A DNA stretch of 20,782 nt from Prevotella sp. UBA1378 (GTDB lineage: Bacteria; Bacteroidota; Bacteroidia; Bacteroidales; Bacteroidaceae), in NCBI GenBank assembly GCA_002305505.1, contig DBRC01000025.1:23028-43809 (forward strand), in the 5' to 3' direction. The notes beneath the pieces were generated by a model. That model had not been told where the DNA came from. It worked only from the letters and a program-made list of their open reading frames with translations, and did not search any database. The translations under genes and the position numbers were made by a program. Every line of letters starts with the position of its first letter. Position 1 is the stretch's first letter. Positions 7,968 to 15,402 of this stretch are shown piece after piece.

Positions 7968-10520
7968 ATGCAGACAAAGCTGAAATTAGCCGTGATGGCT
8001 CTCTGCTACGCGCCTCTGGCATTTGCGCAGGGCACGAAAGAACAGAGCGGGAGCCAAGGAGCTGGTGTCGTCAACGAATCGGCATTCACGTTCACTGAAG
8101 CGCAGCTGGGAGAAGACGATAACGTCACACAGAACATCAGTATCGTCGGCTCGAACAACAATGTTTACGCCAGCGAGGTGGGATACAGATTCAGTGCGGC
8201 AAGGTTCAAGTACAGAGCCTACAACTCGAAGTACAACGAAATTTATATTAATGGCAATCCCGCAAACGACGCGGAGCGCGGAGAGTTCAACTACTCGTTC
8301 GTGGGCGGATTGAACAACCAGACCCGCAACATGGAAATGTCGCTGCCGTTCGAAGACAACAACTTCGCGATGCCAGCCCTCGGGGGATCCAACAATTACA
8401 ACTTCCGTCCCAGCAGCATGCCGGGCGGGCACCGCTTGTCGCTGGCCGGCGCCAACCGTAGCTATACTACCCGCGCCATGTATACTTATAACTCGGGGCT
8501 GAACAACAAGGGGTGGGCTTTCTCTGCCAACCTTACTTACCGCTGGGCTAACCGCGGATATATCGAAGGAACGTTCTACAACGCCTTGTCGTATTTTCTC
8601 GGTGCAGAGAAAGTCATCAACGACAAGCACTCGCTATCGCTCGTCACATGGGGCAACCCAACGGAACGGGCTGCGCAGGCGGCAAGTACCGACGAGATGT
8701 ACTGGATTGCCAACAGCAACTTTTACAACCCGAACTGGGGGTACCAAAACGGGAAAGTGCGCAATTCGCGCGTCATCAAGAGTTTCGCACCGTCGGCCTT
8801 GCTGACATGGGATTTCAAAATCGACAATAAAACGAAGCTCACCACCAGCCTCATGGGCAAGTATGCCATGTACAGCAGTTCGCGACTGAACTACAATAAC
8901 AGCACCAACCCGGCACCCGACTATTACAGCCTGATGCCAAGCTATTATTATAATGTGTGGGATCCGGCCAATGCATCAAACGATGCTACAGCGCTGGCCA
9001 ACTGGCAAACGGCTTATAACTATCTGAGCGCATCGAAAGCCAACCGGCAAATCAACTGGGACCGCCTGTACTACGCCAACAAGATGGCTACCGTACAAGG
9101 GGCAGATGCCATGTACTACCTGCAGGCTTACCACGACGACCAGATGAGCCTGAGCCTGTCGTCAAACCTCAGGAAGCTGCTGTCGAAAAACTCGGTGCTG
9201 AATGCGGGCATCAATCTGTCTAGCAATAAGGGCATGCACTATCAGACGATGGAAGACCTCCTGGGCGCCGGCATATTCCATAACCGTAACAACTACGTGA
9301 TAGGAACTTATGCAGAAAACTCGGTGGAAGTGGAATACGACCTTAACAACCCCAATAAGCTGATACGCGAAGGCGACCGGTTCGGATACGACTACAACAT
9401 CCTGCTGAACAAAGCCAACGCATGGGCCGGCTACTCCTTGGACGTAAAGGGCATACACCTGTTCATCAACGGACGGATAGGCGGCACCACGATGCAACGC
9501 GACGGGAAGATGCGCAACGGCTTGGCAGCCGATAACTCTTACGGTAAGAGCGGTACGGCCAAATTCCTCGACGGAGGCGGAAAGCTCGGGGCACACATCA
9601 ATTTAGGCGGCGGCAATACCGTGTTCCTCGGTGCAGGCTACGAATGGAAAGCACCCACGGCCCGCACTTCATTCGCTGCCCCACAAATCAACAACGACTT
9701 TGCAACAAACCTTAAACTGGAGAAAAACCTCAGTGCCGAAATCGGTTACCAGTTGCAGTCTTCGTGGGTACACGCCAACTTGAGCGGATACTACACGCGC
9801 CTGACCGACGTCACCGAGTACAGCATGGCTTACTCCGATATCCAGAACTCGTTCTCTTACATCTCGCTGACCGGTATCAACAAGGAATTCTATGGCGCCG
9901 AGCTGGGACTTGACATCAAAGTGACATCATGGCTCAACATCAAAGCCTTGGGAACTATCAGCGAGGCGAAGTATATCAACAATGCCAATGTATCTTACAT
10001 GCTCTCCGACGGTTCACCCGACAAGGACGGCAGCCTATACCATCAGGACATCTGCGTGAACAAGGGCATGCGCGAGGGCGGAACACCGCTGACGGCTGCC
10101 AGTCTCGACCTTGCCTACCATAGCTCGGGATGGTTCATCGACCTCATCGGCAACTACTACGACCGCATCTATCTCTACTACTCGCCTGTGACACGTTATT
10201 ACAACGACTTCCCCGACCCCGACAACGACGGTATACACGATCTTTCCTCGCTGCCTGCACAGGCAAAAGGCAAGGGCGGTTTCATGCTCGACTTCAACGT
10301 AGGAAAGAGCATCTACCTGAAGAAAGGGTCGCTGTCGGTCAACCTGATGCTGAACAACATCCTGAACAATACCAGAATTTGTACCGGCGGCATGGAGCAA
10401 AACCGCCGCGACAAAGATGCTGCCGGCGAGGATATCAGAACCTACTCTTTCTTGAACAGCCCGAAAAAGTTCTACGCAAGCGGAATCAACGGCATGCTGA
10501 TTGTTACATACAAGTTCTAA
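7968..10520 (+). CDS. TonB-dependent receptor of atypical plug type, lacking the N-terminal carboxypeptidase-like domain
   Basis: 850 residues. Signal peptide ends at LAFA|QG (residue 20). There is no carboxypeptidase-D-like domain. Residues about 70-121 hold a plug of a particular Bacteroidetes subtype: 'GYRFSAARFKYRAYNSKYNEIYINGNPANDAERGEF..YSFVGGLNNQTRN', where YING replaces the usual LVDG. The remainder is a long beta-barrel with alternating aromatic strands, ending 'GMLIVTYKF' with the C-terminal Phe expected for outer-membrane insertion. It should import a ligand through the outer membrane using TonB energy. Two lipoproteins follow at 16 and 22 bases, taking the place a SusD would have, and a secreted nuclease gene is divergent from it. 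The ligand is unknown; nucleic-acid fragments are a guess from context. Confidence 0.88.
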   Translation: MQTKLKLAVMALCYAPLAFAQGTKEQSGSQGAGVVNESAFTFTEAQLGEDDNVTQNISIVGSNNNVYASEVGYRFSAARFKYRAYNSKYNEIYINGNPANDAERGEFNYSFVGGLNNQTRNMEMSLPFEDNNFAMPALGGSNNYNFRPSSMPGGHRLSLAGANRSYTTRAMYTYNSGLNNKGWAFSANLTYRWANRGYIEGTFYNALSYFLGAEKVINDKHSLSLVTWGNPTERAAQAASTDEMYWIANSNFYNPNWGYQNGKVRNSRVIKSFAPSALLTWDFKIDNKTKLTTSLMGKYAMYSSSRLNYNNSTNPAPDYYSLMPSYYYNVWDPANASNDATALANWQTAYNYLSASKANRQINWDRLYYANKMATVQGADAMYYLQAYHDDQMSLSLSSNLRKLLSKNSVLNAGINLSSNKGMHYQTMEDLLGAGIFHNRNNYVIGTYAENSVEVEYDLNNPNKLIREGDRFGYDYNILLNKANAWAGYSLDVKGIHLFINGRIGGTTMQRDGKMRNGLAADNSYGKSGTAKFLDGGGKLGAHINLGGGNTVFLGAGYEWKAPTARTSFAAPQINNDFATNLKLEKNLSAEIGYQLQSSWVHANLSGYYTRLTDVTEYSMAYSDIQNSFSYISLTGINKEFYGAELGLDIKVTSWLNIKALGTISEAKYINNANVSYMLSDGSPDKDGSLYHQDICVNKGMREGGTPLTAASLDLAYHSSGWFIDLIGNYYDRIYLYYSPVTRYYNDFPDPDNDGIHDLSSLPAQAKGKGGFMLDFNVGKSIYLKKGSLSVNLMLNNILNNTRICTGGMEQNRRDKDAAGEDIRTYSFLNSPKKFYASGINGMLIVTYKF

Positions 10521-10536
10521 CGTCACCGCAACAAAT

Positions 10537-11397
10537 ATGAAAAGTATAAAATATATTCTAATGGCTGCCGTATGCGGGATATCCACCGCATGCATGAATG
10601 AAGGATGGGGCGAGCCCGAATTCTCAACCCCGCCTTACGGCAACAACAGCATTACGGAAAGTAATGTCATCAGTATCGCCGAACTGATAAACAAATATCC
10701 CAATGTGTTCGCCAACCCCGACCAAAATGCCGAAATCACGGAAGGAATACAAATTAAAGGCCGCGTAACAGGCAACGACTTGGGGGGAAACCTCTACAAG
10801 CAGTTTGCACTGCAAGACGCCACCGGTGCCATCATCGTATCTGTAAACCAGAACGGCATGAACGGGTATTTGGCGGAGGGGCAGGAAATACTCATCGACC
10901 TGAAAGGCCTTCATATCGGAGGCTACCGCAAACAGCCGCAAATCGGAGCCCCCTATAACGGGAACAGTATCGGGCGCATGTCGAAAGACGTGTGGATGCA
11001 GCATTTCAAGATTTTAGGCAATATCGGCGACATCAACCCGGACGCCATCTCGCCGGCCGACTTCACAGAGGTGAAAGGCGACATGGATGCTAACTGCGGC
11101 AAACTGGTGACGCTGAAGAACGTTACTTTTAAGGATGCCGACGGAAAGGCAACTTTCGCACCGAAAGACGGCAGCGTGACGCTGACGGCCAACTGCGCCA
11201 ACCGCGCGCTCAACGAGTTTGGCTCGACAGTGGTTATCCGTACCAGCACCTATGCCGACTTCGCTGCCATGACACTGCCGTACGACGAAACCGGCAAGAA
11301 ACCGCGCGCTTGCAACATCACGGGTATCGCCACACGCTACAACGCCACATGGCAGATACTGATCCGCAAACCCGGCGACATCCAAATAATTGAATAA
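10537..11397 (+). CDS. DUF5689-type OB-fold lipoprotein
   Basis: 286 residues from ATG 10537 (MKSIKYILMAAVCGISTAC). The open frame extends further upstream, but only this start puts the signal peptide and lipobox (S-T-A-C19) at the N-terminus. After a short linker, 'ISIAELINKYPN', 'ITEGIQIKGRVTGNDLGGNLYKQFALQDATGAIIVSV' and 'LAEGQEILIDLKGLHIGGYRKQPQIG' match the DUF5689 pattern, an OB-fold-like domain common next to TonB receptors and exported nucleases in Bacteroidetes. The C-terminal part (LVTLKNVTFKDADGKATF, then IRTSTYADFA, ITGIATRYNATWQILIRKPGDIQII) looks like a second related beta domain. It is probably anchored in the outer membrane and may be surface exposed. It lies 16 bases after the receptor gene and 22 before the next lipoprotein gene. 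Molecular function is unknown; OB folds often bind nucleic acid or oligosaccharide. Confidence 0.8.
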   Translation: MKSIKYILMAAVCGISTACMNEGWGEPEFSTPPYGNNSITESNVISIAELINKYPNVFANPDQNAEITEGIQIKGRVTGNDLGGNLYKQFALQDATGAIIVSVNQNGMNGYLAEGQEILIDLKGLHIGGYRKQPQIGAPYNGNSIGRMSKDVWMQHFKILGNIGDINPDAISPADFTEVKGDMDANCGKLVTLKNVTFKDADGKATFAPKDGSVTLTANCANRALNEFGSTVVIRTSTYADFAAMTLPYDETGKKPRACNITGIATRYNATWQILIRKPGDIQIIE

Positions 11398-11419
11398 TAA
11401 CCAGACTAAAAATACGATT

Positions 11420-13330
11420 ATGAAAAGGATATTCAAAAGCACGCTTGCTGCCGCCATCGCGGCATTCGCATTAACCGGTTGCTCTGACGTGCCGGAACCA
11501 TACCAAATCCCCGGAACCGGCGGGAACAACGGTAACGGCCAAAACGAAAACATTTATATCAACGAAACCTTCTCCAGCAGCTTCGGCGTATTCACCGTGA
11601 ACACCGTCAAGGGCAAACCTTGGGTCATCGACTTCAAGACAGCCAAGGCTACCGGTTATGCCGACGGAACGACTACCGAATCGGAAAGCTACCTCGTTTC
11701 GCCCGAAATAGATTTATCCGCATCTACCGGCGCTTATCTTGAATTCGAATATATACAGGCATACGTAAACAGTTCGGGCGAAAACAAGGTGCTGATCACC
11801 AAGAACTACAATGAGAGTGCACCGGGCAGCAGCAGTTGGGAAGACATCACCGGAACGCTGACGCCGACCACAACGAAAGACTGGACTACGTTCTACAAGT
11901 ATTCGCAGAACATTCCGTCGGCGTTTATCGGCCAGAAAGGCGTGCGCATCGCTTTCTTCTATAATTGTACGTCTTCCAACTCTAAAACATGGGAAGTGAA
12001 GAACGTGAAACTGATTGAGGGGACAAGCGGCAACGGAAACCAAGGCGGGCAAACGGCAGCCGCAGGCAAGGGTACGGCGGAAGAACCGTATAATGTAGCT
12101 GCTGCGCAAGAGCTGATAGCTTCTCTGGGCGCAGATGTAAACTCGCAGGATATCTACGTGAAAGGAAAGATTGTCTCGATTAAGGAAATCGATACCGGTA
12201 CCTACGGCAATGCCACCTATTATATCTCCGACGACGGCACGGCGACAAACCAACTCACTGTATACCGCGGCCTGAGCCTCGGGAACAAGAAGTTCACCGC
12301 AAGCGACGAAATCAAAGTGGGCGACGAAGTCATCATATACGGCAAGGTGGTCAACTTCAAGGGCAATACACCGGAATTCACTGCAGGCAACTACATCTAC
12401 TCGCTCAACGGCAAGACTGAAGGAGGCGGCACAACCCCGATTACGGGCGAAGCTACAGGCAAAGGTACGCAGGACGAGCCTTACAACGTGGTAGCAGCCC
12501 ATAAGCTCATCCAGTCGCTGGGCGCCGACGTCAAGTCGGAAGAGGTATACGTGAAAGGAAAGATTGTCTCGATTAAGGAAATCGATACCGGTACCTACGG
12601 CAATGCCACCTATTATATCTCCGACGACGGCACGGCGACAAACCAACTCACCGTATACCGCAGCCTCAGCCTCGGAAACAAGAAGTTTACCTCGGCCAGC
12701 GAAATCAAGGTCGGCGACGTGGTGGTACTCTGCGGTAAATTGGTGAACTATAAGGGCAATACCCCTGAAACCGTTCAGAACGAGTGTTACATCTACTCGC
12801 TCAACGGAAGCACGGAGAATCCCGGAGGGAACGATAACCCCGGGGGCGGCACAATAGAGACAGGTACTAACGGCGACTTCGAAACATGGACCAACGGGCT
12901 GCCCGACAACTGGAAAACAGCATCGACAGCCGGTAATGCCACGCTCACCCAAAGCCCCGATGCACATGGAGGCGCATACGCTGTACAAGTGGGCGGAAGC
13001 ACCACAGCCAACAAGCGCTTAGGATATAAAGAGCTGTCGCTTACCGCCGGCACTTATACCATTTCGTTCTACGCTAAGGCCGCTACGGCCGAAGGCGGGT
13101 CGGTGCGTCCAGGCATCGTACCGGTGACCAACGGCACTGCCGGCACCTACACCTACGGTTCGTACGTGAACGACTTGAAAAACACCGAATGGACACACGT
13201 AGAGCAAACACTGAATGTAACGGCCGACGGTACCTACTGCTTCGTTATCATGAACTCGAAAACCCCAGGTAAAGACGTGCTCATCGACGACGTGAAAGTA
13301 ACCACCGGCGAGACAACCGTCATAAAATAA
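11420..13330 (+). CDS. Multidomain lipoprotein: jelly-roll domain, two near-identical OB-fold repeats, C-terminal binding-module-like domain
   Basis: 636 residues from ATG 11420; lipobox ALTG-C21. Domains in order: Gly/Asn-rich linker (31-43); a choice-of-anchor/DUF5017-like jelly roll (about 45-200, 'YINETFSSSFGVFTV' to 'WEVKNVKLIEG'); OB-fold repeat 1 (about 216-331) and repeat 2 (about 347-463), each beginning GKGT-x-(E/D)EPYNV and resembling DUF6359/YhcR-type OB folds; a Gly/Asn-Pro linker; and a beta-sandwich (about 483-632, 'GDFETWTNGLPDNWK' to 'DVLIDDVKV') like carbohydrate-binding or anchor modules. The two OB repeats are 131 residues apart and share 104 identical bases (12155-12258 and 12548-12651). 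It is the last gene of the receptor operon and probably surface exposed. Ligand unknown; the modular, repeated binding domains suggest a capture or scaffold role beside the receptor. Confidence 0.82.
   Translation: MKRIFKSTLAAAIAAFALTGCSDVPEPYQIPGTGGNNGNGQNENIYINETFSSSFGVFTVNTVKGKPWVIDFKTAKATGYADGTTTESESYLVSPEIDLSASTGAYLEFEYIQAYVNSSGENKVLITKNYNESAPGSSSWEDITGTLTPTTTKDWTTFYKYSQNIPSAFIGQKGVRIAFFYNCTSSNSKTWEVKNVKLIEGTSGNGNQGGQTAAAGKGTAEEPYNVAAAQELIASLGADVNSQDIYVKGKIVSIKEIDTGTYGNATYYISDDGTATNQLTVYRGLSLGNKKFTASDEIKVGDEVIIYGKVVNFKGNTPEFTAGNYIYSLNGKTEGGGTTPITGEATGKGTQDEPYNVVAAHKLIQSLGADVKSEEVYVKGKIVSIKEIDTGTYGNATYYISDDGTATNQLTVYRSLSLGNKKFTSASEIKVGDVVVLCGKLVNYKGNTPETVQNECYIYSLNGSTENPGGNDNPGGGTIETGTNGDFETWTNGLPDNWKTASTAGNATLTQSPDAHGGAYAVQVGGSTTANKRLGYKELSLTAGTYTISFYAKAATAEGGSVRPGIVPVTNGTAGTYTYGSYVNDLKNTEWTHVEQTLNVTADGTYCFVIMNSKTPGKDVLIDDVKVTTGETTVIK
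12155..12258 (+). repeat. Copy 1 of a 104-bp exact in-frame duplication
   Basis: Identical to 12548-12651 over 104 bases, at an offset of 393 bases (131 codons). It encodes the core of OB-fold repeat 1, from YVKGKIVSIKEID to TATNQLT. After one third-position mismatch the match continues with scattered differences. Confidence 0.95.
12548..12651 (+). repeat. Copy 2 of the 104-bp exact in-frame duplication
   Basis: Second copy of the 104 bases at 12155-12258, encoding the same segment of OB-fold repeat 2. The flanks of the two domains are clearly diverged, so the perfect core points to recent recombination or gene conversion. Confidence 0.95.
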
Positions 13331-13371
13331 CAGCGTGCTGGGAAAAGAAAAGAATAAAAAACACTTAAATA

Positions 13372-13403
13372 TTTGGTGGGCTGCAAAATTCTTCGTAATT
13401 TTG
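13372..13403 (+). promoter_or_regulatory. Promoter of rpmE2
   Basis: TTTG (13372-13375), 20 bases, then TAATTTTG (13396-13403): a full match to the Bacteroidetes pattern. Transcription would start near 13408-13410, giving a leader of about 45 bases before ATG 13453. The -7 box lies inside the right arm of the inverted repeat at 13377-13410. Confidence 0.75.
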
Positions 13404-13410
13404 CAGCCCA
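13377..13410. promoter_or_regulatory. Perfect 14-bp inverted repeat over the rpmE2 promoter, candidate operator
   Basis: Arms TGGGCTGCAAAATT (13377-13390) and AATTTTGCAGCCCA (13397-13410) are perfect reverse complements around CTTCGT. The repeat runs from just after the -33 element to about +1. No U-run follows the right arm, so it is a poor terminator for the lipoprotein operon, though that role is not excluded. Zinc-responsive Zur control is known for C-minus L31 genes in other bacteria; whether this is such a site is a guess. Confidence 0.6.
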
Positions 13411-13452
13411 TAACGTAGATTTTTAATTATAACATAAATAACATTCACTAAA

Positions 13453-13707
13453 ATGAAAAAAGGTATTCATCCAGAAAACTATCGCCCCGTCGTATTTAAG
13501 GATATGTCCAACGGCGATATGTTCCTTACAAAGTCTACATGCAAGACCAATGATACAGTAGAATTTGAAGGCGAAACTTACCCCGTAGTAAAGATTGAAA
13601 TCTCAAGCACTTCGCACCCGTTCTATACAGGTAAGAGCAAGCTCGTAGACACAGCCGGCCGCGTAGACAAGTTCATGAGCCGCTACGGTAAAGCTTCGAA
13701 GAAATAG
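13453..13707 (+). CDS. rpmE2: 50S ribosomal protein L31 type B
   Basis: 84 residues, the usual length of type B L31. The sequence 'KKGIHPENYRPVVFKDMSNGDMFLTKST' at the N-terminus and 'SSTSHPFYTGKSKLVDTAGRVDKFMSRYG' at the C-terminus are diagnostic. Only one Cys (in STCKTND) is present and the CxxC zinc ligands of type A L31 are missing, so this is the zinc-independent (C-minus) form. It sits on the large ribosomal subunit at the central protuberance. It has its own promoter with an overlapping palindrome and its own terminator, so it is a single-gene unit placed between two exported-protein genes. Confidence 0.97.
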   Translation: MKKGIHPENYRPVVFKDMSNGDMFLTKSTCKTNDTVEFEGETYPVVKIEISSTSHPFYTGKSKLVDTAGRVDKFMSRYGKASKK

Positions 13708-13733
13708 GATATATCCCAGAGATTAAAATAAGA

Positions 13734-13776
13734 AAAAGGCGCGTCCGAGTAGTTGCATATACCGGCCGCGCCTTTT
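13734..13776 (+). terminator. Probable intrinsic terminator of rpmE2
   Basis: AAAAGGCGCG (13734-13743) pairs with CGCGCCTTTT (13767-13776), with additional CCG/CGG pairing in the 23-base loop. The stem ends in a T4 run 27 bases past the rpmE2 stop. It also lies 22 bases upstream of the nuclease gene start, so read-through or attenuation into that gene is possible. Confidence 0.65.
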
Positions 13777-13798
13777 CCGGCTATAAAAGAAAAAGCTT

Positions 13799-14737
13799 AT
13801 GAAAAAATTCCGCTTATCACTGATTGTACTCGCCGCAGCATTTACTTTCGCAGCCTGCGAGAACGCCGACGATGACAAACTGCCCAAAAAACCGGCGACC
13901 GAAGAAGCCGGCGACATCGGCAATACAAACAAAAACAGCACAACAGCATATCCGGATGCCGGCAGACTGGAGTTCCCAAAACTGAAGGATTATGCCAACA
14001 ACGTGGTCGTAGTACACTCCACGGAGAAGTACGGTATCAACTTCTCCATAGAATGGGACAAGAAGAAACGCGCGCAGCGATGGACATGTTACCAGATGTA
14101 TGACGCAAACAGCACGAAGAACTGGAACCGCAGCAACTGGGAATATACAGACAATCCTTGGGCACAGCTCAACCAGTACGACCCTTTCCAGCCCGACCCG
14201 AAACTGGACGAAAGCATACGCACCAACCTCGAAGACTACCGCCGCAGCGGATACGACAGGGGGCACATCTGCGCGTCGGCCGACCGCCTGAACTCGATGG
14301 AGGCCAACGAACAGACATTCTATCTCTCGAACATACAACCGCAGAAAAACAAATTCAATGCCGGCATTTGGGCTAAAATGGAAAACCAACTGCGCACATG
14401 GAACACAACGAAGAACTTCCGTGAAACGCTGTACGTCTGCAAAGGTGGTACAATAGACAATGCCAGCCAGATACAGGGCTACACTTCATCGGGATTGGTT
14501 GTGCCCAGATATTTCTTCATGGCCTTCCTGTGCAAGAATGGGAGCACCTATAAGGCTTTGGGATTCTGGGTGGAACACTTAGATGAAAACCATACGGGCG
14601 ACGCATTAAAACAATATGCTGTAAGCATCGACGAACTTGAATCGAAAACCGGCATCGACTTCTTCTGCAACCTGGCCGACGACATAGAGAACCAAGTGGA
14701 AAAGAACATATCGCTCAGCGACTGGAAACTGCAATAG
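13799..14737 (+). CDS. DNA/RNA non-specific endonuclease (NucA/NucM family) lipoprotein
   Basis: 312 residues; signal peptide with lipobox FAA-C20, then a low-complexity Asp/Lys/Asn linker to about residue 50. The catalytic 'YDRGHICASADR' (DRGH at 153-156, general base His156) and 'SNIQPQKNKFNAGIWAKMEN' (magnesium ligand Asn187, with Trp191 and Glu195) define the beta-beta-alpha-metal nuclease domain. The family cuts single- and double-stranded DNA and RNA without sequence preference. As a lipoprotein it would act on the outside of the cell or in the periplasm. No separate promoter is evident in the 91 bases after rpmE2, where a terminator hairpin lies, so its transcription is unclear. It lies 469 bases downstream of the receptor-lipoprotein operon. 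Confidence 0.92.
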   Translation: MKKFRLSLIVLAAAFTFAACENADDDKLPKKPATEEAGDIGNTNKNSTTAYPDAGRLEFPKLKDYANNVVVVHSTEKYGINFSIEWDKKKRAQRWTCYQMYDANSTKNWNRSNWEYTDNPWAQLNQYDPFQPDPKLDESIRTNLEDYRRSGYDRGHICASADRLNSMEANEQTFYLSNIQPQKNKFNAGIWAKMENQLRTWNTTKNFRETLYVCKGGTIDNASQIQGYTSSGLVVPRYFFMAFLCKNGSTYKALGFWVEHLDENHTGDALKQYAVSIDELESKTGIDFFCNLADDIENQVEKNISLSDWKLQ

Positions 14738-14771
14738 CTCCCCCAAAAAAACATAATATTTGTATGAATCA

Positions 14772-14803
14772 TTTGGGAATCAGGCAGAAAATCATTATTT
14801 TTG
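14772..14803 (+). promoter_or_regulatory. Promoter of the gpx-trxB operon
   Basis: TTTG (14772-14775), 20 bases, then TATTTTTG (14796-14803): a full match to the Bacteroidetes consensus, 26 bases upstream of the gpx ATG. Confidence 0.75.
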
Positions 14804-14807
14804 CCTG
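14781..14807. promoter_or_regulatory. Inverted repeat over the -7 box of gpx, candidate operator
   Basis: Left arm CAGGCA-G-AAAAT (14781-14792) pairs with ATTTTTGCCTG (14797-14807) over 11 base pairs, with one unpaired G and a CATT loop. It fills the promoter spacer and the -7 box. No T-run follows, so it does not look like a terminator of the upstream nuclease gene. Its placement parallels the inverted repeat at rpmE2, although the sequences differ. Confidence 0.5.
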
Positions 14808-14829
14808 ACAAACGAATAGATAGTAAGAA

Positions 14830-15384
14830 ATGAAAACAGTTTATGATTTCTCTGTCAAGGACAGAAAAGGAAAAGACGTCTCCTTGAAGGCGTATGCCAA
14901 CGAAGTTTTGCTAATTGTCAACACAGCGACGAAGTGTGGGTTCACCCCGCAGTACGACGAACTGGAAAAGCTCTACGAGAAATACCACAGCCAGGGATTC
15001 GAAGTACTCGATTTCCCCTGCAACCAGTTTGGGCAACAGGCTCCCGGAACAGACGAATCGATACACGAGTTCTGCAAATTGAACTTCGGCACGGAGTTTT
15101 CCCGCTTTAAGAAAGTCAAGGTAAATGGTGACGACGCTTCCCCGCTGTTCAGGTTCCTCCAAGAAGAGAAAGGATTTGCCGGATGGGACATGGAACATCC
15201 CATAGCCCACATCCTCGACGACATGCTGACCAAGGAAGATCCCGACTACAAGCAGAAACCGGACATAAAATGGAACTTCACGAAATTCCTTATCAACAAG
15301 AAAGGAATGGTAGTGGCACGCTTTGAACCAACAGAGAAAATAGAGAACATCGCAATGCAGATTGAGGAGCTCCTTAAGGATTAA
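14830..15384 (+). CDS. Glutathione peroxidase family protein (Cys type, probably thioredoxin-dependent)
   Basis: 184 residues, no signal peptide, cytoplasmic. The catalytic tetrad is visible: Cys36 in NTATKCGFTPQY, Gln66 in DFPCNQFGQQ, and Trp148-Asn149 in WNFTKF. The peroxidatic residue is Cys, not selenocysteine. A second Cys (Cys82 in HEFCKLNFG) sits where the resolving Cys of thioredoxin-dependent Gpx enzymes usually lies. Such enzymes reduce hydrogen peroxide and organic peroxides using thioredoxin. The thioredoxin reductase gene begins 18 bases after its stop, which supports thioredoxin rather than glutathione as donor. Confidence 0.95.
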   Translation: MKTVYDFSVKDRKGKDVSLKAYANEVLLIVNTATKCGFTPQYDELEKLYEKYHSQGFEVLDFPCNQFGQQAPGTDESIHEFCKLNFGTEFSRFKKVKVNGDDASPLFRFLQEEKGFAGWDMEHPIAHILDDMLTKEDPDYKQKPDIKWNFTKFLINKKGMVVARFEPTEKIENIAMQIEELLKD

Positions 15385-15402
15385 AGACGATAAGCACAAA
15401 AT

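Noticed and set aside
11714..12988. A 424-codon open frame on the minus strand
   Set aside because: Antisense to the modular lipoprotein gene. It inherits the 104-base duplication and shows no recognisable domain.
13377..13410. The rpmE2 inverted repeat as a plain terminator of the lipoprotein operon
   Set aside because: No T-run follows either arm directly, and it coincides with a full-consensus promoter, so the operator reading is preferred; termination is not excluded.
14738..14829. A selenocysteine insertion element for the glutathione peroxidase
   Set aside because: The catalytic position is an ordinary Cys codon (TGT at residue 36) with no in-frame TGA, so none is needed.
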